A stretch of 64,000 bases of DNA, taken from Gammaproteobacteria bacterium (GTDB lineage Bacteria > Pseudomonadota > Gammaproteobacteria > Eutrophobiales > Eutrophobiaceae). Shown here piece by piece: positions 56,487 to 64,000 of the stretch. The DNA lies in assembly GCA_030829955.1 (NCBI GenBank), contig JAURNY010000032.1, positions 1 to 64,000 of the forward strand, read 5' to 3'. Under the pieces are notes generated by a model. It did no database searches. It was not told the origin of the DNA and was given only the letters and a program-made list of their open reading frames with translations. The translations under genes and the position numbers were made by a program. The stretch's first letter is position 1. Each line of letters opens with the position of its first letter.

Positions 56487-58081
56487 GCAAGTTGCAGCTG
56501 CATCACTTTATTAATCGGTTCGACTGACAATAATGTCTCTATTGAATCACTATCGAGTAACTCACTAATACAAATTGCGGCTAGTGCCTTATTGCTGTCA
56601 GGCACGATACCTAATTGCATACGAGAGATATTGATATCCTTGTCAGCCAATAAACTACAGATCGTTGCCAGCACACCGGGCTGATCCAAATGGCGGGTAA
56701 ACAAAATATTGTCAGACAATGCAACTTCGATTTCATAATCATTAATCATTGTTAAACGCGGCCACTTCTTATCAAAGACAGTACCACTGACTGTGGTGAC
56801 ATTATTTCCATGAGTTACTTTTACACTTAATACTGACTGATAGTCTTTCTGTTCATCAGATATTACTTCAGTCACTTTAATACCTTTTTGCGCAGCGATA
56901 TGTGACACATTTACTCGATTAACAGGCACAGACATTTGTTTACCCAACAATCCAATCAAACATTCTGTTGTTAAGGCACGGGTATCCATCTTTGCAATAT
57001 CACCATAGGCTGTTACTTCTACTTGCGTCACAGGATCTTCAATCATGCCTGATACAAGTTGCCCCAGGCGATTACTCAATGTCAGATAAGGCTGCATGCT
57101 TTTTAATACTTCTGCAGATACTCGAGGTAAGTTAATTGCATTTACCGGCTCACCTGTTTGCAAATAGGTCGCAATTTGTTGCGCAATCTCGGTTCCTGCT
57201 GCGGTTTGTGCTTCACGCGTTGACGCGCCTAGGTGAGGTGTAAAGACAATGTTTGATAATGTAAATAATGGTGAATCTTTTGGCGGTTCCTGATTATAAA
57301 CATCCAGTGCGGCACCGGCCAAATGCCCGGACTCCAATGCTTCATATAACGCATCTTCATCTACCAAACCACCACGGGCACAATTAATAATACGTGCGCC
57401 TTTTTTCATTTTTTCAATTCGCTCACGACTAATCACATTGCGCGTTTTATCGGTCACAGGACAATGCAAGGTAATGTAATCACAGATACTAACCAACTCA
57501 TCAACTGTACAAGGTGTCACACCATCTTTCGCAAATGCTTCTTCCGTCACAAAAGGATCAAAAGCGTGCACTTTCATTTTTAATGCTTTTGCACGCTCGG
57601 CGACCAAACGTCCAATCGTGCCATAACCAACAATACCCAGTTTTTTGTTAGCAATTTCTGCCCCCATAAATTCTGAACGTTTCCATTCGCCTGCTCGTAC
57701 GGACTTATCTGCCTGTGGCAAGCTGCGACTAATCGAAAACATATGGGCAATTGCAAGTTCTGCTGTAGTAGTCGCATTGGCATTAGGTGTATTCAAGATT
57801 GCAACACCCAGCTCCGTTGCTTTATTAATATCAATATTATCCACGCCGATACCGGCACGACCAATCACTTCCATTTTTTTCGCAGCTTCCAATACCTTTG
57901 CAGTTATGGTGACGCCACTACGAATGATCAAGGCATGTTGATCAACCAGCGCTTTGCACAACTCATCTTCATTCAGGCCTGGTTTAAGCGTGACATTGAA
58001 GCCGGATATTTGTTTTAGATATTCAATACCATCATCTGCAATTTTATCTGCAATAAAAATATTTTTTACTTCTTTAGTCAT
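56483..58081 (-). CDS. serA: D-3-phosphoglycerate dehydrogenase
   Basis: 532 residues, the long form. Substrate and NAD domains (1-315) with GYGTIGRLVAERAKALKM (Rossmann), catalytic Arg in CARGGLVDEDAL, Glu in YNQEPP and His in PHLGASTREAQ, then the allosteric substrate-binding domain (about 320-450) and a C-terminal ACT domain (about 455-532, DQPGVLATICSLLADKDINISRMQLG) that in relatives binds serine. First step of serine synthesis. 29 bases after serC. Confidence 0.96.
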   Translation of the reverse strand: MTKEVKNIFIADKIADDGIEYLKQISGFNVTLKPGLNEDELCKALVDQHALIIRSGVTITAKVLEAAKKMEVIGRAGIGVDNIDINKATELGVAILNTPNANATTTAELAIAHMFSISRSLPQADKSVRAGEWKRSEFMGAEIANKKLGIVGYGTIGRLVAERAKALKMKVHAFDPFVTEEAFAKDGVTPCTVDELVSICDYITLHCPVTDKTRNVISRERIEKMKKGARIINCARGGLVDEDALYEALESGHLAGAALDVYNQEPPKDSPLFTLSNIVFTPHLGASTREAQTAAGTEIAQQIATYLQTGEPVNAINLPRVSAEVLKSMQPYLTLSNRLGQLVSGMIEDPVTQVEVTAYGDIAKMDTRALTTECLIGLLGKQMSVPVNRVNVSHIAAQKGIKVTEVISDEQKDYQSVLSVKVTHGNNVTTVSGTVFDKKWPRLTMINDYEIEVALSDNILFTRHLDQPGVLATICSLLADKDINISRMQLGIVPDSNKALAAICISELLDSDSIETLLSVEPINKVMQLQLA

Positions 58082-58110
58082 AAATTTACCAACTTGTTTA
58101 CATCTATTGT

Positions 58111-59259
58111 TTAAGCGAATTGTTTTTGAACAGCTGCATAAGCCTGTTCTATCCAGGGAAATAATAATTTTAAATCTGATGTTTCAACGGTCGCACCACC
58201 CCAGATTCTCAAACCCGGTGGTGCAGAACGATAGGCATTTATATCGTAAGCAACTTGCTCATCTTCCAGATACCTAATCAGACTTTTCATGCATGCTGTT
58301 TGCTCGTCCTGACTTAAGACCTGAAACCAATCTGCAGAAATCTTCAAACAAACTGATGTGGAGGAACGGTAGTCTGAATGATCAGCAAGAAAATCTATCC
58401 AATCAGTTTGTTCAACCCATTCAGTGATTGCTAACAAATTATTTTTTGATCGTTCAATTAAACCGGCTAAACCACCGTTTTGCTTCGTCCATGCCAGGGC
58501 ATCGAGATAATCTTCAACGCATAACATGGATATCGTGTTAATCGTTTCGCCCTTAAAGATACCTTCGTTTATTTGTGTGCCTTTTCGTAAACGGAATAAC
58601 TTTGGTAAAGGCCATGAAGGCATATAGGTATTTAAACGTTCAATCGCTCTTGGACTTAAAATCATCATGCCAAAACCGGCTTCACCACCTAATGCCTTTT
58701 GCCATGAATACGTCACAACATCCAGTTTCGACCAATCAAGATCCATGGCAAACACAGCAGAGGTCGCATCGCATATTGTTAACCCATCTCGATCACTCGC
58801 AATCCAATCTGCATTCGGCACACATACACCAGATGTTGTACCGTTCCATACAAACACAACATCGTTATTGAAATTAACGTTACTTAAATCCGGTAATTGA
58901 CCGTAATCGGCTGCATGAACAGTTGCCTCTAAACCAAGGTGTTTTATGACATCTGTTTTCCAGTCTTCGCTGAAACTTTCCCAACACAACACATCAATAG
59001 CTCTTGCACCTAACAGATTCCAGATCGCCATTTCCATCGCGCCGGTATCCGAGCCAGGTACAATGCCAATTAAGTAATCATCCGGTATGCCTAATAATTC
59101 ACGTGTTTCATCCAGAGCTTGTGCAATACGTTTCTTACATAAGCCAGAACGATGTGATCTTCCAACAGTTGCGTTATTTAATGCTGCAACCGTCCATCCG
59201 GGACGTTTGGCACAAGGGCCGGAAGAGAAATCAGGACCTACAGGTTTAGGCAACGACAT
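58111..59259 (-). CDS. serC: Phosphoserine aminotransferase (alphaproteobacterial-type SerC)
   Basis: 382 residues from the ATG at 59259 ([22 protein letters not shown]); an upstream ATG would add 15 atypical residues. The GPCAKRPGW start, [20 protein letters not shown] and the PLP lysine in [15 protein letters not shown] match the alphaproteobacterial/archaeal-like SerC subfamily, not the E. coli one (which starts IFNFSSGPA). Converts 3-phosphohydroxypyruvate to phosphoserine with glutamate. Divergent from gcvT across 125 bases. Confidence 0.93.
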   Translation of the reverse strand: MSLPKPVGPDFSSGPCAKRPGWTVAALNNATVGRSHRSGLCKKRIAQALDETRELLGIPDDYLIGIVPGSDTGAMEMAIWNLLGARAIDVLCWESFSEDWKTDVIKHLGLEATVHAADYGQLPDLSNVNFNNDVVFVWNGTTSGVCVPNADWIASDRDGLTICDATSAVFAMDLDWSKLDVVTYSWQKALGGEAGFGMMILSPRAIERLNTYMPSWPLPKLFRLRKGTQINEGIFKGETINTISMLCVEDYLDALAWTKQNGGLAGLIERSKNNLLAITEWVEQTDWIDFLADHSDYRSSTSVCLKISADWFQVLSQDEQTACMKSLIRYLEDEQVAYDINAYRSAPPGLRIWGGATVETSDLKLLFPWIEQAYAAVQKQFA

Positions 59260-59384
59260 ACTTCTAACTTTCCTATATAAATCAGTAAGATAAATAATAT
59301 TCAAAATTCTTTTGAATTAGCTATATTGAATATTTCAACACTGATATTGCGATGCAATATAAGTAGCTTACAATAGCACCCGGT

Positions 59385-60497
59385 ATGAAAGTAGACAATT
59401 TAAATCAATCGTTGCAAAGAACAGCATTGTACGAAATGCACCAGTCACTTGGCGCAAGACTAGTGCCTTTTGCCGGCTATGAAATGCCTGTTCAGTTTAG
59501 TGGTTTTAAGGAAGAACACCTGCACACAAGAGAAAAAGCCTGTGTGTTTGATATATCACACATGGGACAGTTTTTTTTACATGGTGACGTAGCTGGCGAA
59601 ACATTAGAGCGCATTATTCCAAACTACGTCACTAACTTAAAACAGGGACAACAACGCTACAGCGTGTTGTTAAATGAACATGCCGGCATTATTGATGACA
59701 TCATGATCACAAAAATGGATGATGGTTTAATGCTTGTTGTAAACGCCGCCTGCAAAGATAAAGACTGGGCGACATTGCAAGCGCACTTTGGCAATGAATT
59801 AAACATGGAATGTTGGGATGATCGTGCGCTCATTGCATTACAAGGTCCAACTGCTGCTCAAACAATGGCATCACTGAATATTGATTGCAGTGATCTACGT
59901 TTTTTAAATGCAAAAAAAATAACCGTTAATAATGCAACTTGTTATATCAGTCGTAGCGGATATACCGGTGAAGATGGCTTTGAAATATCGATACCTAATG
60001 ATGATGCCGAAAACTTTTATAAACAATTAATCGCCTGCGATGATGTTATACCTGCAGGACTAGGGGCACGAGATACATTAAGGCTTGAGGCAGGTTTAAG
60101 TTTATATGGTCATGAATTAAACGAAGAAATTACGCCTTTGGAAGCGGGGTTGAATTGGATAGTACCCAAACAACGTTTAGCTGAAGCAACATTCCTGGGA
60201 AGCAATGTTTTAAAAGAGCAATTTGAATCAGGTGTTACCCTTCAACGTGCAGGTTTACTTGTCGAAGCACGGGTGCCTGCACGTGAAGGTAACTTTTTAT
60301 TTGATATAGATCACAATCAAGTGGGAGAAGTAAGCAGTGGCAGCTTTTCTCCTTGCCTAAATCAACCCATTGCCATGGCATATATAGTTAAGCAATTTTT
60401 GCAAAGTGATGCAGAATTGTTTGTTGAAGTACGACAAAAACAATATCCGGTAAAAATAACACCATTACCTTTTGTGCCACATCGTTACTATTATTAA
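59385..60497 (+). CDS. gcvT: Glycine cleavage system T protein (aminomethyltransferase)
   Basis: 370 residues: LYEMHQSLGARLVPFAGYEMPVQF near the N-terminus, the catalytic Asp region FDISHMGQF (about 50-58), SRSGYTGEDGFEI (about 190) and GLGARDTLRLEAGLSLYGHEL (about 230). It moves the aminomethyl carbon from lipoylated GcvH to tetrahydrofolate, yielding 5,10-methylene-THF and ammonia. First gene of gcvTHP. I saw no glycine riboswitch upstream. Its partner GcvP is interrupted here. Confidence 0.97.
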   Translation: MKVDNLNQSLQRTALYEMHQSLGARLVPFAGYEMPVQFSGFKEEHLHTREKACVFDISHMGQFFLHGDVAGETLERIIPNYVTNLKQGQQRYSVLLNEHAGIIDDIMITKMDDGLMLVVNAACKDKDWATLQAHFGNELNMECWDDRALIALQGPTAAQTMASLNIDCSDLRFLNAKKITVNNATCYISRSGYTGEDGFEISIPNDDAENFYKQLIACDDVIPAGLGARDTLRLEAGLSLYGHELNEEITPLEAGLNWIVPKQRLAEATFLGSNVLKEQFESGVTLQRAGLLVEARVPAREGNFLFDIDHNQVGEVSSGSFSPCLNQPIAMAYIVKQFLQSDAELFVEVRQKQYPVKITPLPFVPHRYYY

Positions 60498-60519
60498 TTT
60501 ATTTCAAGCGAGGAAAATC

Positions 60520-60894
60520 ATGTCAGAACGTAAATATTCACAAGATCATGAATGGGTCGAAATCGATAATGACGGCAATGCTACTGTTGGTATATCTGAT
60601 TTCGCACAAAAAGAGCTGGGAGATGTTGTTTACATAGAATTACCTGAGCTTGAACGTGAAGTAACTCAAGATGAAGAAGTTGCTGTGATTGAATCGGTTA
60701 AAACGGCCAGCGACGTCAAAATCCCTATATCAGGCACGATTATTGAAGTGAACGAAGTGCTGAATGATTCTCCTGAATTAATTAACAGTGCTGCCGAGAC
60801 AGATGGATGGATTATCAAGATGACGCCAACCGATCCAACACAACTTGATGACCTGATGGACGCAGCAGACTACGCGGATTTCACCAGCAAATAA
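60520..60894 (+). CDS. gcvH: Glycine cleavage system H protein
   Basis: 124 residues from the ATG at 60520, with GCGAGG nine bases upstream; the longer open frame overlaps gcvT. SERKYSQDHEWVEI, GISDFAQKELGDVVYIELPE and the lipoylation lysine in VIESVKTASDVK are canonical. It carries the methylamine arm among GcvP, GcvT and Lpd. Followed by gcvP after 30 bases. Confidence 0.97.
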   Translation: MSERKYSQDHEWVEIDNDGNATVGISDFAQKELGDVVYIELPELEREVTQDEEVAVIESVKTASDVKIPISGTIIEVNEVLNDSPELINSAAETDGWIIKMTPTDPTQLDDLMDAADYADFTSK

Positions 60895-60924
60895 AAACCA
60901 ACACTGAAGTAAAGGAAGTTAAAC

Positions 60925-63807
60925 GTGACTGATCCTCAATCAAATCTTGAATGGCTGGAAATGCGTGGTGATTTTATTCGCCGCCACATAGGTCCTGATA
61001 GGGAACAAATCGAGGAAATGCTCCGGTTTTTAAAATTGGAAAAACTGGAAGACATTATCGACAAGGCAATACCAAAAAATATCCTGTCTGCTGAAACTGC
61101 ATCGTTAAAAGAAAATATTAGTGAACGAGCAGTATTATCTTATTTACGTAACTTGCGCGGACGCAATCGTGTTTGTGAAAGTATGATCGGTATGGGTTAT
61201 CACGGAACCATCATGCCACAAGTGATTAAACGAAACGTTCTGGAAAACCCTGGCTGGTACACTGCGTATACTCCCTATCAACCTGAAATCAGTCAGGGGC
61301 GGCTGGAAGCATTAATTAATTTCCAGCAGATGATTATAGATTTGACCGGCATGGAAATCGCGAATGCTTCCCTACTGGATGAAAGCACAGCAGCAGCAGA
61401 AGCCATGGCTATGTCCAGACGAGTGAGTAAATCAAAAAGTAATTTATATTACGTTGATCAGGACTGTCACCCACAAACTATTGCAGTTGTTAAGACCCGG
61501 GCAAAGGCTTTCGGTTATGAATTAATCATTGGTGATGCGTGGTCTGATTTAAATAATCATGATGTCTTTGGTGTATTAATACAATATCCGGGAACAAGTG
61601 GTGAGATTCGAGATCCACAATCAGTAATTGATATAGCACATGAAAAAGCTGCGCTAGTCACTGTAGCTTCTGATCCATTAAGTCTGGTATTGATCAAACC
61701 GCCTGGTGAATTTGGTGCTGATATCGTGGTTGGAAATACCCAGCGTTTTGGTGTGCCTATGGGTTATGGTGGTCCACACGCTGCTTACTTTGCTACCAGG
61801 GAAAAATATATCCGTTCTATACCCGGTCGTGTCATTGGTGTCACTATCGATCAATTTGGCAAAGCGGCCTATCGCATGGCATTGCAAACACGCGAACAAC
61901 ATATTCGCCGTGACAAGGCAACCAGCAATATTTGTACTGCGCAGGCACTACTCGCCATCATTGCAGCTTTCTATGCTATTTATCATGGTCCAAAAGGATT
62001 AAAACAAATCGCCGGCAGAGTTCATCGCTATATGAAAATCTTTGCTACATGGTTAAGTAATAAAGGTTATGAAATCGAAACCGGCACTTACTTTGACACT
62101 ATCGTTGTCAAAGTACCCGGTAAGGCTCGTCGACTACTAGCGCACGCATTAGAACAGGATATTAATCTTCGCTTTATTAATCGTGATCATATTGGTATTA
62201 CTTTTGATGAAACCACGACAAGACCATTGATAAAAAAACTTTCAGCTATTTTCACGACGACAGAAGAAGATCTGATTGATATCGCAACCGTTGATAAAAC
62301 ATTAACTGAAACCCTTCCCGCTTCATTGCAAAGGCAAACAACATTTCTCGAACATCCGGTGTTTCATAATTATCACAGTGAAACAGAAATGATGCGTTAC
62401 ATGCGTCGTCTTGCACGCAAAGATATTGCCCTGGATAGGGCCATGATTCCTTTAGGTTCATGCACAATGAAACTCAATGCCTCAGTCGAATTACAGGCAC
62501 TGTCTTATCGTGAATTCAGTGCGATGCATCCTTTTGTCCCATTACAACAGGCACAAGGTTACTTACAGATGATTACCGAGCTGGAAGAAATGTTATGCGA
62601 GCTTACAGGCTTTGATGCATATTCGTTTCAACCAAATGCCGGTTCGCAAGGTTAATACGCCGGTTTATTAGTTATCAGAAAATATCAGGAATCTATTGGG
62701 CAATCACAACGGGATATTTGTTTAATCCCTGCATCTGCACATGGAACCAATCCCGCCAGTGCAAAAATGACTGGACTGGACATCATAACGGTTAAGTGTG
62801 ATGACAACGGCAACGTTGATATTGAAGATATCCGCAGCAAAGCAGAGCAATATAGTGAACGTCTTTCTGCGTTAATGATTACTTATCCATCGACACATGG
62901 TGTATATGAAGAAGCCTTTCGTGATATTTGCGATTTAATTCATGCGCATGGCGGCCAGGTCTATATGGATGGCGCCAACTTTAATGCGCTAGTTGGTGTT
63001 AGTCGTCCGGGTTTAATAGGTGCCGATGTATCGCATTTAAATTTACACAAGACATTTGCTATTCCACATGGCGGCGGAGGCCCCGGCGCAGGTCCTATTG
63101 GTGTTAAATCACATCTATCACCTTTCCTGCCGGATCATCCAGTGGTCAAAGATGTAAATCCTGATGCACATAAAGATGGCACAATAGGTACTATCGCTGC
63201 TGCACCCTGGGGCTCGGCAAGTATTCTGAGCATTTCATGGGCATATATCGCGATGATGCGTGATAAAGGTTTAAAGCGAGCAACCATGATTGCTTTATTA
63301 AATGCCAACTATATTTGCCAACGTTTAAAAGATCATTATCCGGTTTTGTATAAGGGCAAAAACGATATGGTTGCACACGAATGCATTATTGATCTTAGGG
63401 ATGTAAAAGAATCTTGCGGCATCACTGTGGATGATATTGCCAAACGTCTGGTTGATTATGGTTTTCACGCACCGACAATGTCATTTCCTGTTGCCGATAC
63501 ATTAATGATTGAACCTACTGAAAGCGAAAACAAACGCGAACTGGATCGATTCTGTGATGCGATGATTGCAATTCGAAAAGAGATAGAAGCCGTTGAAAGT
63601 GGTGCAATGGATAAAGACAATAATCCATTAAAGAATGCGCCACATGCACAGTATTTATTATTAAAAGAAACATGGGATTTACCTTACTCGACTGAAATCG
63701 CCTTCTTTCCCATGAAAGATATTAATGAAGATAAATATTGGCCACCGGTTGGTAGAATTGATAACTTCTATGGTGACAAGAATCTATTCTGTAGTTGTAT
63801 TACCTAA
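60925..63807 (+). pseudogene. gcvP: Glycine dehydrogenase (GcvP) interrupted by one in-frame TAA
   Basis: The frame from GTG 60925 (MTDPQSNLEWLEMRGDFIRRHIG) to TAA 63807 would encode a normal single-chain P protein of about 960 residues, except that codon 577 (62653-62655) is TAA. It replaces the glutamate of the conserved SFQPNAGSQGEYAG motif (GAA to TAA is one base). The frame is unbroken on both sides: [13 protein letters not shown] resumes at once, and the PLP lysine (HLNLHKTF, codon AAG at 63049) lies after the stop. The product would therefore lack PLP. No ribosome site or start near the stop supports a separate C-terminal subunit. Everything else is well conserved, so the mutation is recent or a sequence error. 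Confidence 0.9.
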
Positions 63808-63811
63808 ACAC

Positions 63812-64000
63812 TTATTCTCCGTGCAAAGTGACTATCACTTTGCGCGTGTGTGGATGAATGCGATGCTCCCATAAACAAATACCCTGCCAGGTGCCCAATA
63901 ACAGCTGCGATTCCGAAAAGGGAATCGATAAACTCACATTGGTAATGACAGTTCTAATATGTGCCGGCATATCATCTGGTCCTTCCGTATCATGACAAAA
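63812..64000 (-). CDS. YjbQ/UPF0047 family protein, C-terminal fragment
   Basis: 62 codons on the minus strand, cut by the window edge, ending at TAA 63814-63812. The visible end reads FCHDTEGPDDMPAHIRTVIT, then LSIPFSESQLLLGTWQGICLWEHR and VIVTLHGE. The DDMPAHIR and LGTWQGIxLWEHR motifs identify the YjbQ (UPF0047) family, small trimeric proteins with a possible metal or phosphate site and reported thiamin-phosphate-synthase-like activity in one member. The gene is convergent with gcvP with almost no spacer. Confidence 0.92.
   Translation of the reverse strand, partial: FCHDTEGPDDMPAHIRTVITNVSLSIPFSESQLLLGTWQGICLWEHRIHPHTRKVIVTLHGE

Noticed and set aside
59260-59384. Glycine riboswitch upstream of gcvT
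   Set aside because: The spacer is only 125 bases and AT-rich, without the tandem aptamer core; I see no matching motif.
62653-62655. Alternative genetic code or stop recoding (TAA and TAG inside genes)
   Set aside because: TAA and TAG end many other genes here correctly; dprA also has a deletion, so decay is the simpler explanation.
62653-63807. Reading gcvP as two natural subunits (GcvPA/GcvPB)
   Set aside because: The known split lies earlier in the sequence, the stop falls inside the conserved QGEYAG motif, and no start or ribosome site follows it.

Overview
The window is an AT-rich chromosomal segment of a Gammaproteobacterium. Evidence is gene order rather than any marker count: tRNA-Tyr/Gly/Thr-tuf, topA-smg-dprA-LysM next to divergent def-fmt-rsmB, gpmI-envC-ctpA, hslVU with ubiE-ubiJ-ubiB, dapF-DUF484-xerC, lptM-lysA, rhlB divergent from trxA-rho, tesA divergent from ybbA-ybbP. 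Two features argue against an enteric relative: a CIRCE operator on groESL (HrcA control), and a formaldehyde-activating-enzyme homologue, a C1-metabolism family. I cannot name the genus. No phage, insertion sequence, integron, CRISPR array or island was seen; almost everything is core housekeeping DNA in tight operons.

Layout. 1-600: tRNA-tuf operon (minus) with a recognisable promoter. 602-5733 (minus): tsaC, topA, smg, a wrecked dprA, a LysM protein. 5885-16472 (plus): def, fmt, rsmB, DUF4390, an NtrY-like kinase, an NtrX-like regulator with a degenerate ATPase, trkA, trkH, a methyltransferase and a TPR protein. 16473-20409: class-1B-like pyrD, trmL, a degraded secreted-protein gene, gpsA, secB, rhodanese. 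20606-24770 (plus): gpmI, envC, ctpA. 24796-39688 (minus): lptM, lysA, two orphan peptide permeases, nagZ, a TraB protein, an MscS channel, dapF, DUF484, xerC, hslV, hslU, DUF971, ubiE, ubiJ, ubiB and the Fae-like gene. 39800-46087: esterase, rhlB, trxA, rho, groESL. 46206-54306: cysD, cysN (with a vestigial APS-kinase domain), a 42-residue CxxC protein, NUDIX, tesA, ybbA, ybbP, htpX. 54310-64000: cupin remnant, hemH, DUF427, serB, serA, serC, then gcvT, gcvH, a gcvP interrupted by one TAA codon, and the end of a YjbQ-family gene.

Themes. Serine synthesis (serC-serA-serB) faces the glycine cleavage genes (gcvT-gcvH-gcvP), so the 54-64 kb end is a serine/glycine/C1 hub; its last enzyme appears broken. 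Translation start and stop chemistry (fmt, def), lysine/DAP and envelope growth (lysA, dapF, nagZ, envC), ubiquinone synthesis and protein quality control (hslVU, groESL, htpX, ctpA, secB) make up the rest.

The most notable pattern is decay by several routes in an otherwise intact region: a single nonsense codon in gcvP, nonsense plus internal deletion in dprA, a shattered secreted-protein gene, a truncated cupin, and three proteins that keep their fold but have lost catalytic motifs (NtrX AAA+ domain, CysN C-terminal kinase-like domain, Fae-like enzyme). I found no complete novel system; these degenerate or repurposed proteins are the best leads.
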